The notes under the pieces: generated by a model
Told to the model about the DNA's origin: nothing
Databases searched by the model: none
The model's input: the letters and a program-made list of their open reading frames with translations, nothing else
Position numbers and translations under genes: made by a program
NCBI RefSeq assembly: GCF_963678635.1
Contig: NC_087063.1
Coordinates: forward strand, 50,977,220-51,041,219
Direction: 5' to 3'
DNA from: Symsagittifera roscoffensis
Taxonomy: Eukaryota; Xenacoelomorpha; Acoela; Convolutidae
DNA: 64,000 nucleotides
In this document: positions 53,713 through 64,000 of the stretch, piece by piece
Layout of the letters: each line of letters begins with the position of its first letter
Numbering within the stretch: position 1 is the first letter of the stretch

Positions 53713-55480
53713 ACCAAGTGACAAAGCCGTTACAAAAAACGAGGAAATATCTCAAAGATAATGGGTTACTGGTTGTGACTTTTGATATGGGGGTTAATTT
53801 TTGCATAAAGAGGAAAGAAACGTATGAATCAAAGCTGGAATTGTTGCTGAAATCTGCTCAGGTTTTGAAAAAAGAAGCAACCACTGATGGTGTAATTCTG
53901 AGAATTGAGAAGAAAATCAATTGAGCATTAATTGCCATGAACAAAAAAGACGAGATAAGTGATCAATTATATTCTAAGTTGAGGTCAACAGGGAGACAAC
54001 CCGCCCGTTTGTACGGTTTTGCTAAGGTACTCAAGGCTGAGATACCCTACGAACAGTACTATCACTTCCGGGCAGCTCGTATGAGAACCTTAACAAAACG
54101 CTTGCAAAGTTTTTTGACAACATCGATGGAGCCATTATAGAAACCAAAACTAAAGATGCCAGAGAAACAATTGAAAAAATTTCTCTAAATCCGGATGAAA
54201 CCATAATATCTCTTGATGTGAAAAGTTTATACACTAATGTTCCCCTAAAGGAAGCAATTGAAATTGCCTTACAGAACCTGTATAGCCAGGAGTCTCCTCC
54301 TCAAATTCGAAGAACAATCATGAAAGGGCTTTTGAATATGGCTCTTAGCAAAGTATATTTCAGGTGTAATGATTCATGTTATGTGCAGGTTGATGGTCTA
54401 GCAATAGGTGCTTCCCTCGCGGAAATTCTGGCAAACCTATGGCTGAAATTGTACGAGTTTGCTTTTGGACAAGAAATACCGGTGGGAATTTAGATACTGC
54501 CAATGAATAACAAATACTGTTTGTGCCCATGCTGCCGCAGGAAAGTAACATATAGATCAAAGGGAGTTGAATGCAAATGTTGCCGAAACTGGTCTCATCT
54601 AAAATAAGGAAAATCATCCGATGAAGTGTACTCATCAATAACCGAGATCAACTGGTACTGTAAACGCTGCTGCCGCGCTAAGAACCAGGAGAAGGATACT
54701 CCACAAGTAAAATTGTTCCTCGGGTATGTTGATGATTTTATTAGAACAGTAAGAGGTGAGCCGAGTTGTGTTCTCGATGCCGCCACTTCTCCTCCAAATC
54801 TACAGGTCAGTCTAGAGGAAACTAAATCAGAGGGAAATTTGCCGTTCCTAGATTTGAACATAAATGTATCGCAGGATAGGCGTGTAACCTGCAATTGGTA
54901 TCAAAAACAGATTCTGGGTCTATAATGGACTATAGAAGCTGCGCCCCAACTCAGTATAAGCGTAGTATTATCCAAGGCACTGTACACAGAGTTTTTAGGA
55001 TTACATCTAACTGGCAGAATTTGATTAGGATATGGAAACTAATAGGGCGCAATGGCTGAAAACTCGTTACCCTGAAAGATGTGCCGCAAAGGTGGCGGCA
55101 GACGCCCTGTGCAAAATCATCGAGTTTTAGGGCAACCCCGTGGATAGTGAGAGGAGTTCGTCAACTCAATCACTAAAGGATGTGAAGCCACCAATGCTGA
55201 TGGTGCAATATAAAGAAAACCATAGCCAAAGTTTTGCAAACAGGTTACGAAATTTAACTAACGCTCAAGCGTATTTCACCACAGGAAAACTAGAACCGTG
55301 TTTACTTTCACTGAGGTCAGCGTTTTTTAATGACCTCATGTGACCTCATGTATTGGATTCACTTCCACCTATGTCGGACAAACTGTTCGACCTTTGACCA
55401 CTTGAATTGAGGAACATAATAAATCAGACTCATCGGTAGGCCTCCACCTTCAGTAATGCAGTCTTGATGGAAACTGCGCA
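53713..55480 (+). pseudogene. Penelope-like element RT with zinc finger and GIY-YIG remnant
   Basis: Pieces 53718-53924, 53937-54140, 54218-54493 and 54626-54925 in order. RT blocks: SLYTNVPLKEAIEIAL, VDGLAIGASLAEILANLWLK and GYVDDFIRTV (YVDD at 54725-54736), then GNLPFLDLNI, the Penelope-type pattern. Between the palm block and YVDD lies a Cys-rich segment (CPCC, ECKCC, WSH, WYCKRCC, 54518-54673) like a PHD finger, broken by TAA at 54605-54607. The 3' end (about 55349-55460) has TYVGQTVRPL, the core of GIY-YIG endonuclease domains, with stops. It is decayed but ordered as in a full element. A 10-bp tandem duplication (TGACCTCATG, 55331-55350) disrupts the frame. Confidence 0.82.
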
Positions 55481-56591
55481 GAGCTTAGTTGGGAAACTAT
55501 AGATTGGTCAATCAATCAAATAAAACTCAAAAGACGAGAGGAAATACATATCAGGAATTAAAAAAAGGGCCTAAACACGCGCGATGAAATTAGGAGCAGA
55601 AAGTTAACACTGAAAATTTTGCCCCAAAAAAATTTTGGTTTTTTATTTAAGTTGTACATAACTAAATCAAAATTATACTTCAGAAACTTCCAGACGAACT
55701 AATTAGAAATTGTTTTCAACAAATTTTGGAGGTTAAATGTAATTTGATCTAAATAGTAAATATAAAATTCAACTGTGATCGGCTAATTTCAAAAATGATG
55801 GTTTAGAACCAAAATTTATGTGAATTATTGTAAATAAACATTTGTAAATTGATGTTTTATTGTCATTTAGATTAGTTTATTGTAAAGATCCTGACAAAGC
55901 ACCTAGTTGCGAAAACGTTTGCAATTGACTTTTCATCCAAAATTTGATAGCCAAACATATTGAAATCACTTTTTTTGACACTGAGAAACTATCGAATAAA
56001 TAAAATTATAAATAAAACAAACGTTTTTGCATAATCTAAGTGCAAGCAAATTCAGGTCTAAAATCTAATTGTTACTAACAGAATGATTAAAAATGTACAT
56101 GTAATACGGAAGAAACGGTGAACAGTTCCTTCAGTTGCACTGAAAGTTAAAATTTACCGAGGTGCTAGAGCAAACATGCAAAAAAGCAACTCGACATTTT
56201 CCAGACCACAAATCCAAACATAATTATCAAGACGAAAAAAAACGAGTTTAGCAAATCATATAGCTCTGTGATTCGACCAGTATGACCTGAAATGCATGGC
56301 AGAAAAGAATTTTTATTCGTAACAGTTGAGTGATAAAATTGGTTGTTTCGGAGGATTAACGGTGTTAACTGTTCAAATGAACAAGATGGTAAGAGTCAAT
56401 TTAAAGTGAGCAAACTGTTTTAAAAATTTCCTATAAGCGTGCTTGACACGTAACATTTTAAATTTTCGCGAACACTAAAACCGCGAAAATCAGAACGACA
56501 TTTTTCGCTGATATAATGCGGTCATGCGAATAACAAGAGAGACGACAAAAATTATAATCAAAAAAAAAATTAGCAGTGAAGCATACCGAAT
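55481..56591. other. AT-rich unassigned sequence
   Basis: No gene, RNA gene or mobile element recognised over 1.1 kb. The part before 56592 (AAAACCGCGAAAATCAG, near 56480) could be U3 of the LTR relic that follows. Confidence 0.4.
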
Positions 56592-57180
56592 TGTAACGAC
56601 TGTTCAGCTACAATCGTTACGGAGAATGAAGAGGATTATCGGGATAATTTTTTTAGCCTTCCAGGTCGTAAAGAAGACGGCTCTTCGAACGGACTCGAGA
56701 ATCTGGAAGAGTCTTGGGGTAAGAATATTGAACTTGTTTCTAAACAACTTTTAATTTCTGTGATTGTCCCGAAGTGAAATAAAAATCATCAACTTCGCTT
56801 TCAGGAATAGAGAAGCTAGGAGTTGAGAAAAAAGATTTATCCATCTCCGATGGATATGATGTTTTTTATCTACTGAAAAAAATCAATAGTAAGATGATAA
56901 CTATGTAGTACCCTTGTTTTTATGATTGACCTCGTGGTCTGGGGATATTGAGGGCCAGCCATGAGCTCACTATTTTTGCATACAACTAAGTTAATATACG
57001 CGGTTTGCCCGATAGCCTTAATTATTAATGATTTTGTCGACCCCATGTTTTTGGACCACACCTTGAACTGGCTCTGGTAAAGACGTTTAAATCTACGTGG
57101 AGCTGTGTTTATACGCTGGCTAGTCTTTTTAGAACCTAGCTTTATTTTCCGACGGCATGTACTTCCGGGCGAATTTTACA
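56592..57180 (+). repeat. LTR relic C, related to the element A LTR
   Basis: Starts TGTAACGACTG and ends CGAATTTTACA. The second half aligns with LTR A through shared blocks such as GACCTCGTGGTCTGGGGATA, GCCAGCCATGAGCTCACTAT and CTAGCTTTATTTTCCG. Hairpin ATCCATC, TCC, GATGGAT at 56839-56855. It is followed by the PBS-like TGGCGCTCATGGGT at 57193, so it was a 5' LTR. Diverged to roughly two thirds of bases. Confidence 0.75.
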
Positions 57181-57192
57181 TGTATGTTTTTA

Positions 57193-57206
57193 TGGCGCTC
57201 ATGGGT
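57193..57206 (+). promoter_or_regulatory. primer-binding-site relic of LTR C
   Basis: TGGCGCTCATGGGT, one base different from the A site, 13 bases after the LTR end. Confidence 0.45.
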
Positions 57207-57407
57207 CGAATTTCACAATCGAATCACCAACCATACATCGTATCATTACAATGCGAAACCAAGTGCAAACATAGAAAAAATATATGAACACTTGAATCGC
57301 TAAATGAGATCAAATCAATTTGCTAGTGTGCGTCATGATGATGAGTTTTTACAGAATGGAATGAAATTGAACGAAAACAAAATGATGGGGAATTGTTCAA
57401 ATATCAA

Positions 57408-57758
57408 TCAATAATAATTATATAAATTTAATTTGCTTCCAAGAGATTTATCCACAAGTTGCCACTGATGGATCTTCCTTAAAAGTAAATGATGAATAGT
57501 TTCAATTTTAACTAATACTGTTTTGAAAAATATACAATTGCAAACTGAATGAAGGTCATGGTCTTGAATTTGAATCCAGATTAAAGCTGAACGTCGTAAA
57601 GTGAATGACCATTGAATCGTTCCCGAAAATATAACTTTTGGTTCTTTGTTTTCTTCATTGCAACTGTTTTCGTGTTTGATTTCTGTATACGCAGGTAGAA
57701 TTTTGTGTTTTATTTTCAAGAAATGACAAACAAATTTCCAATCAAAGAACATTGACAA
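57408..57758 (-). pseudogene. unassigned minus-strand ORF, possible 3' part of a LINE
   Basis: 116 residues, without recognised domain, lying downstream (in minus-strand sense) of LINE RT sequence. It may be the C-terminal part of the same ORF. Codon content is plausible, but nothing else supports it. Confidence 0.3.
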
Positions 57759-58009
57759 TGGTAGTATTTCTGGATTTAATTTTAGATCTGATGCAAAATC
57801 AATTTTCTTTCTATTGCAGCAGGTCTTAATTGTTCAGCTAAGCTGCATTTGTAATGAGTGATACTGCTAAATGTGTTGTTATTCCGCTTAAGAGTAAGGA
57901 TGGTTAATATAGATGACTAATTGCAAAAGCGTTCATTAACAAACTTTGCCCCTTGTTTTATAGTTATTTTTTGGTTGAATGCAGTGACTTAATTCCACAA
58001 GCCATTTTT

Positions 58010-58780
58010 CTCAAAAGATTTTTTTTGCCCTGAGTTATGATATTTTGGTTAGGAGTTAATCCAAGATACTTTACTCGTGATTTTTCTACAACCAGATTTT
58101 CATCTAGTTGTATACTGTGTTTAATTTGATCAATCTTGCTTTTCTTCTGGCTGAAAACACTCAGCTAAATTTTTTCAGTGTTTTGTTTTAGGTAAAGTTT
58201 TGTGAAGTTGTTAGAAAGTTTCCGACAAGCTAACCGTAAATCCTGATGAGCATTTTTAATATTCTGATGATTGTAGAAAATTAGGGTATCATCGGCATAT
58301 TGCATTACTTTGCAATTTTTGCATAATTATTTGGTTAGATCAATTATGTAGAGGTTGGAAAAAAATCCTAAAACTGAACCTTGAGGCAAACCTTGGTGGA
58401 GTGATAATCAGTCTGACTCATTATTAGTTACTGTAGCCTTTTAGACCATGTTGCTGATGAAGTTATAGATGAGCTCAATAGCTGATTCTGAGAAGCTCTG
58501 ACCATTTAATTTAAGTTTATGAAACTTATGATCGGTTGAATCAAAAGCTTTTGATAGATCTAATAAAGCTACGGCGACATTTTTGTTTCTGTCCATACAA
58601 TTCCGGAAGATTTCAATTCAGAAAAATATTTCATCCATAGCAGATTAGGATGCTATAAACCCATATTGTGTATGGCTTAGTAATATATTGTTTAATAAAT
58701 AATCATTTTTTTTAATGCAACAGTTTTTTGAATACTTTAGATAATGGCCCTGTCATTAATAATGATCTGTAATTTTCTGC
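58010..58780 (-). pseudogene. non-LTR retrotransposon (LINE) reverse transcriptase fragment
   Basis: Conceptual minus-strand translation shows RT blocks in order: VAVALLDLSKAFDSTDH (about 58531-58582), HQGLPQGSVLG (about 58375-58400) and MQYADDTLIFY (YADD codons 58288-58299). They are followed by VEKSRVKYLG near 58060. Several stops occur between the blocks. The type is jockey/CR1/RTE-like; I cannot place it further. No ORF of useful length survives. Confidence 0.8.
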
Positions 58781-59002
58781 TAATTCTGAGTCAACTTTGT
58801 TAGAACATTGACGTAACAAGCGCTTTTTTGAGTTTCAAAATAAATTTTCAAGTTTTCATGTTTTCATTTATTCAGAAAGACAAAAATGGATAGATTTCAT
58901 TGCATCCGTCTATCAGAGCCCATGCCGGGAGATCAGACTGACCTTGTGATTTTCTGCATTAAGAAAGCTTAGTTTATTTTTGCATTCAAATTCACTAGTC
59001 TG

Positions 59003-59610
59003 GTGAGCGTTCATAATAGGGCGGAATTGAATTGGTGCACGTCAGAGTACTTGAGGGCACAAATGAGTGACACGATGCTGTTCGGCAAGACCCAGGACCC
59101 AGAGTTGACTGCAGTGAACTTTAAGGGCCAGCTGCAGTGCAGGATGGGGGGAAACAACAGGGTCCAATCGAGGCGTATCCGAAGTTCTGGAACTTGAACC
59201 CCTAGAGAAGAAGGCCAACCAGATACTAAAGATCCCCTTCTGGATGGAAACCTTTGAGGTAGTGAGCAAGGAATTGAACATGAAAATTGATTGAGATGTG
59301 TTACCCACCGCACTTCCGGAGCCGGAGTTCCCGATTATCAGAAGAATAACCGTGTCGATGACGGACCCTTTGTTGGTGCCGTTCATCTCAACAGAGAACT
59401 GGTGGAGCAACAACAGAGGGTGTTTACCTAAGGATGCGATCCCCTGCTCATCGGATACTTGGAAGCAGCCCATTTCCACTTGAGCATAATAACTTTCAAT
59501 TTTTGGACGGACAAAGCGAGAGTCATGAGGGGATTTATGCCAGCGAGATGCGACAAAGTCATCAACAAAATCAGCAACAAAAACTTACAGTAGTATTGAA
59601 ATGATTGTGC
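59003..59610 (+). pseudogene. ORF2 fragment from a third giant-element copy
   Basis: Frames 59003-59197 and 59298-59483 resemble 34700-35110 of element A. NWCTSEYLRAQMSDTMLFGK and PELTAVNF correspond to the A segment with LMSEDLLF and EMTVINF, and EPEFPIIRRITVS corresponds to IPEFPLIRRM. It is in the same strand and order as LTR C upstream, with a LINE fragment between. It shows that ORF2 cargo exists in other family members. Confidence 0.6.
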
Positions 59611-61943
59611 AAAAACTTGATAAAGTTGTATGCTTAGTTTTTTTGGAAAAACTAGTTGTATCGAATTGAATGATTAGCTTTTTTTACTTTGGAGTTCAAC
59701 CCGTGAAAATAGGTTTTAAATACAACAAAAGCCCCAGGTGCGAATTTTCTAGTTTTTTGACAATTTTGATGACCTTTTAAACTTGACCTCAATTATTTTT
59801 CGAACTCTCATAAAACAACATAGAGACGCTACTTTGACAAACAGCTTTGCGGCCCAGTGGTATATTTGTAAAAACAGGTCAAAAAGTGGTTTTCGGTCAC
59901 TTAATGAATGTTTTGATCCTAAAAAATAGAATTTCGGTTGATCTTTGAGCTGGTGAGGGGGCCGAATCACAGAAAAAAAATGCAACCCCCTCCCCCCGAA
60001 CCGTCCCTAAATATCTAAAAAAAAACAAATGAAATTAAACCGAAACGAGCGTTGAAAAAAAATACTTAAGTTTCAAAACTGATCTGGAGGAAGAAGCTGC
60101 AAATAGTCAAAACAATTATTCACAACAGGACGTCCCGGTACTCGTTTAGAAGTATGGTCCCGCCGTTTCTAATGAGCCACATTCAAAAATCTCGTTAAAA
60201 AGTGTGATCCCACTAGATCACTTGAAAAATACTTAAAACTTTTTAAGTGGATATAAGCAAAACGAAACTTTGTATACATTTCTTAAGTACAATTGTCAAT
60301 AAAGTTTTCTTTAAAATGAAATTATCAAAAATATCAATCGACTGGCAAAACTTAAAAACTAATTGAAGCAGCTTTTCTGTCTGAGTTTATATGGGACCAC
60401 CGGTAGTTCTTCGAGACCAGACTTCAAATTGGGGTTTTGAACGGTACCATACTTCTGAACGTGTGCCGAACCTCCCTGATAGAAGAACGAATCCGTTAAG
60501 CAAAATTTTAAGTAGCCATTTTTGGAGACCCTGTTTTGCAGTTAATGCTGGTTTCATAAACAAATGCAATTTAAAATCATTACTAACTAGGTCTTGGATC
60601 TTTCATTGCTAGTGTAACCCGATGGGATTTAGAGCTATTACATATCTCGACGCTGATTTTAATTCAAAAATCATAGCACCACGTAGTTTTTTTTACACTT
60701 CGCAGATTTTTGAGGTCTTGTTTTTGTTATAGTAATCTTGAGCTCGACTTCGTATCTTTTCTGTGCGCCTTTTTTGTTCCTACAGCCTATGAAGATGGCT
60801 TGAAAAATCCCAGTTGTAGAAAACAAAAGTTTTTTTTCAATTTTTTTATCAAGGAATTTTTTCGTCACAGAATTTTTTACGTATAAAACTTAGAAGGGAA
60901 CACAAAAATCAATAAGCAGCATGTTTTCTGAATTTTTAGTCAACGGCGCTAGCTCTGGACGATACTAGCTCTGGACATTGATAGCTCTGTCGTCAGAGAA
61001 ATTACATACAGTTTTGTGTAACTGAACAAAAAATTAAGATATTCACCATAAAGATTGAAAAAAGTAATTGCATTTGTCATAAATTAAAAGTAATTGTAGC
61101 AGCTAAGACACAGAAATTGGTCAATTAAAAAGCGTTGTTTATCTGGCGACGGAGTTGATGCAAAAATGACGTTTTTTTCTGGAGCAGAAAAATTAGCCAA
61201 TGAACGTTCAATCAATCGCGAAAATCCTAGATCCGCCCCTGAGAGAATGACCATTTTGGCCATGTTCTGGACTAAATTACGGAAGTTTTAGGGACGAAAT
61301 TGTTGCGCGCAAATTAATTCGTCCATTTTAAGTCGTCCCTATACGACTCAAGACTCAAAACTGAAAACCTAGTTTTTGAAGTTGGCTGGTACCCTAAAAT
61401 TTATCTTAGCCAGGCGCGGATCTAAAAAATTCTCGAGGGGGGGGGGGGGGGGGGGGGTGGCGGATTTTCAAAAAAAAAATTGAAAACTTTGTCGACCTCT
61501 TTTTTAGGTCGACCAAATTGATTTTCTGAGCTCTTCTAAACCACTATAAAGTAAAGACCGTAATTGAACCAAAAATTTCTGCGCCGCATGCAAATTTTTG
61601 GAAAAACAGGCCAAAAAAAGGCTTTTTAGGCACATTTTGGAAAATTTCGACCAAAAAATTGCGTGTTTTCGGCGCGCGCTCCCTGTTAAAATATTTCTTT
61701 GTTACGGATAATTCTACTTAGTTACAAATAAGATATGTTTAAGAAGTGAATTAATCTCTAAATTAAAACATTAAAAAGTGAGCGGTCATTCTCTCCGTCG
61801 GAGAGAATGAAGATAACAAGGTCATATCTAAATTAACCAGTTAAGAAACTTTAAAACTAATTAAATGAAATAAGACGAATAGTAAGATTCGCAACATTCC
61901 CCTTAGTGGGAAAAAAAATTAAATTAATAAGCGCCATGATACA
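59611..61943. other. unassigned AT-rich and repeat-like sequence
   Basis: No gene recognised. It includes a 21-G run at 61437-61457 and a perfect 23-bp palindrome at 61787-61809 (CATTCTCTCCG, T, CGGAGAGAATG). The right part is probably the LTR of the minus-strand element that follows; its far end is not visible to me. Confidence 0.4.
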
Positions 61944-61975
61944 TAACATGTTATCTAACCCTTTTTCTCCCTCTC
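61944..61975 (-). promoter_or_regulatory. polypurine tract and LTR start of a minus-strand LTR element
   Basis: On the minus strand GAGAGGGAGAAAAAGGG (61959-61975) is followed after about 10 bases by TGTTATGTATC (starting at 61948). A purine-rich tract followed by TG is the expected 3' LTR junction, and it lies about 220 bp after the integrase-region stop. Confidence 0.6.
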
Positions 61976-62191
61976 GAGAAGTCCAACAAGGATTGAAAAT
62001 TAAATACTGTGCAATATCACAAATGAAATTTTAGTGCTCCGAAGGAATGACTGGATTAGAAAGAATGATATAATTTCTAATTCCGGCGGATTATAATCCC
62101 TAGTTATAAGGAGGTAAACTCTAACTGCGCTGAAATGAAACACTAGTACGATATAATGACTAAATGTGAGTTTTCAAGTTTTTGATTTAGT

Positions 62192-64000
62192 TTAGCTGTC
62201 CCCTTCCATGAATTTTTCTAGCTCAGCATTAAAAATTTCACTGTCTAAGTCGATGAAGTTGTCGAAATTGTTCACCGCATCTCTCAGGGATTCGTCAGTA
62301 GAGGCGATGGAGAATTGATCAGGGGATGAAGGGTACGCTGGGCCCGGTGCACGGTCCTCCGGTAGAGTGTCGCAAATGTGAGTCTGGTTCTCCGAGGGTT
62401 TCTCTCTGAAGGTTAGAGTGGGGATTCCCGAGCTGTCGCCTTCGTCCAGAGATATCGGGTTATTCGCGGAGCCTGGTTGGTTTTCGCACTCGTCTATAAT
62501 ATCTATGTAATATCGCTTACCATAGAATTGTGGGGGACCAACATTTCGACTTGAACGTCTTAATTTAAATTCGTTACCGGTGGTAGTGATTTCCTTAGGA
62601 TGTCCTTCCTCACTATTTGCACTTTCGTTAGAGGAGTCCTCTATCTCAAAGACTGGAAATTCCACCGGATTTTCTCCTTCCAATGCTTTTGATGAATCCG
62701 AAGGAATGTTTGGGCCCTCTGTTGTCGTAGCGGTAGAAGATTCGCCAGGTGTGTGTGAGGTAGATTGAGGTGCTGGCTTTATACTAATTGGGCATTCCGC
62801 TGTATCTGTAGATTGAAGTTGTTCGTCTAAAATCTCAGATTTTATATTAGTTTGATATGTTTGAGGAGCTAATGGTGGGGAAGGGTTTTCGTTAAAATTG
62901 AGGTTATCTGAAATGAAGCGTTTTCGTATCATTTCTCTGCATGGAAAACCTCCCGCAATCCATTCCCAATCACTAATGTCCGACGTATCCGACGGAATGA
63001 ACATGGACTCGTCACCTGCTAAGTATCCTGTGTTCGAAGTCGAGGCTTTATTTCGGTTTCGCTTCGGTTTGTTGAATTTAGTAGGCTGTCTCGTTCCTCT
63101 AGATCTGGTGGTGACCGGGGTGAAAGACTCTGTGTGTCGTCCTGTCATAGTGTCTGGTTTCTGCGTCTGTTGTGTCTTCGCTTTGTTTGTCTTTCTTGGA
63201 CCTACTTGTAAATCACTGTTAGAAAAAGAGGGAAATGAGATATTTCCTTTGAATGAACGAATTGTAGAGGATTTAGACTTTGGGATGGCGATGCCCGATT
63301 TTCTAATGATTTTTCCGTCGGATAGTTCAACCGTGGATTTTGTTGAGTTTATTATTTTCTGACCTAGTTGTTTATAGAAGGGATTTCCGTTTATACTTCC
63401 GTTGGTTTTTCGTAGTAAATTACCTTTAAACGGACTGTTTAAGGCCACTCGAGAAGATGAAGGTTTTGAGGTTGTTGGAAGGTCTGAGTCGTAGCCTTTC
63501 TCCAATGGTGACTGGTTCTTTTTCGGTACTAGAAGGTCTTTGTATCCGTCCTCTATCCGATCGTCAGCATTCCAGTCAAGGGCCCTTTCTCTGCTTAAGA
63601 TCGACTTCCCTTTGTCTAAAAATCCACCGGATAATTTATTAGATGCCAATTGCTTCCAGATCGTGTTCGGTTTTCTATTAAAGTGTATTTCGAACGGTGA
63701 GCATTTTATTTTTGATTGGAAGGAAGATCGTAAATTCCAAATGATTTTCGAAATGGCAATTTGTAATGTAGGTTTTTGTTGTTCCAAAGACATTGCTAAT
63801 AATTTGATTTTTACAGTATGAACAAGTTTTTCTACAAGACCGTTAGAACGATGATCCCCAACTGTACAAAATATTAATTTGATATTAAGAGAATTGCAAA
63901 ACAATTTAAAATCCTGACTAGTAAAACAGGATGCGTGGTCAACACGAATGGAGTTAGGAATCCCATGGAGATAGAAATAATCTTGAAGGAATTCGATTAC
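62192..64000 (-). CDS. pol: C-terminal integrase region and long tail of another LTR element (partial)
   Basis: The minus-strand frame runs off the window at 64000 and ends at 62192. Beyond 63904 it is still open and shows IRVDHASCFTSQDF (second catalytic Asp); then HRSNGLVEKLVHTVK with the catalytic Glu. After the core there is a tail of about 450 residues rich in Ser, Pro, Thr and Lys without recognised domain (KRYYIDIID near its end). The frame is uninterrupted, unlike the other retroelements here, so this may be a younger copy. The start is outside the window. Confidence 0.82.
   Translation of the reverse strand, partial: VIEFLQDYFYLHGIPNSIRVDHASCFTSQDFKLFCNSLNIKLIFCTVGDHRSNGLVEKLVHTVKIKLLAMSLEQQKPTLQIAISKIIWNLRSSFQSKIKCSPFEIHFNRKPNTIWKQLASNKLSGGFLDKGKSILSRERALDWNADDRIEDGYKDLLVPKKNQSPLEKGYDSDLPTTSKPSSSRVALNSPFKGNLLRKTNGSINGNPFYKQLGQKIINSTKSTVELSDGKIIRKSGIAIPKSKSSTIRSFKGNISFPSFSNSDLQVGPRKTNKAKTQQTQKPDTMTGRHTESFTPVTTRSRGTRQPTKFNKPKRNRNKASTSNTGYLAGDESMFIPSDTSDISDWEWIAGGFPCREMIRKRFISDNLNFNENPSPPLAPQTYQTNIKSEILDEQLQSTDTAECPISIKPAPQSTSHTPGESSTATTTEGPNIPSDSSKALEGENPVEFPVFEIEDSSNESANSEEGHPKEITTTGNEFKLRRSSRNVGPPQFYGKRYYIDIIDECENQPGSANNPISLDEGDSSGIPTLTFREKPSENQTHICDTLPEDRAPGPAYPSSPDQFSIASTDESLRDAVNNFDNFIDLDSEIFNAELEKFMEGDS

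Overview
The window is eukaryotic, from an animal genome, and almost all of it is nested transposable elements. I see no host gene, tRNA, rRNA or CRISPR. The mix of a Polinton/Maverick, Ty3/gypsy-type LTR elements, a Penelope-like element and a LINE suggests an invertebrate. I lean towards an aquatic one such as a cnidarian or crustacean, but the sequence alone does not settle this.

Layout. (1) About 812-41547: a giant, partly decayed Ty3/gypsy-type LTR element, 'A', about 24 kb once the insertion in it is subtracted. It has a long repeat-rich leader, then gag, protease, RT, RNase H and integrase (4.3-13.1 kb), then a macro-domain-like segment (13.1-13.6 kb). After a noncoding spacer comes a second giant ORF ('ORF2', 14072-39794) with an SGNH-hydrolase module and several conserved domains I cannot name. 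(2) 15077-31460: a Polinton of 16,384 bp inside ORF2, with 202-208 bp terminal inverted repeats and a perfect 6-bp target duplication (GACGTG). It carries a broken protein-primed DNA polymerase on the minus strand. On the plus strand it has integrase, minor capsid, basic core protein, major capsid, protease and accessory genes. (3) 41877-53712: a related but diverged LTR element 'B' (11.8 kb). It has its own tandem-repeat leader, gag-protease-RT-RNase H and the 3' end of ORF2, but lacks integrase, macro and SGNH regions. B sits inside a Penelope-like element (about 41680-41876 and 53713-55480). (4) 56592-59610: relics, namely a third LTR of the A type, a minus-strand LINE reverse transcriptase and a fragment of ORF2. 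(5) 61944-64000: the 3' end of another LTR element on the minus strand (integrase tail, polypurine tract, LTR start), running off the window.

How it fits together. A and B share leader design, PBS-like site, LTR hairpin, polypurine tract and ORF2 tail, so they define one retroelement lineage with a large accessory coding region. The most interesting content is this cargo (macro-like and SGNH-like modules plus unknown domains), the motif amplified separately in both leaders, the reverse-transcription scar in ORF2 of A, and a young-looking Polinton with intact capsid and protease genes but a polymerase lacking its catalytic palm region. Nearly every retroelement ORF carries stops or frameshifts. 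I give break positions but do not reconstruct products.
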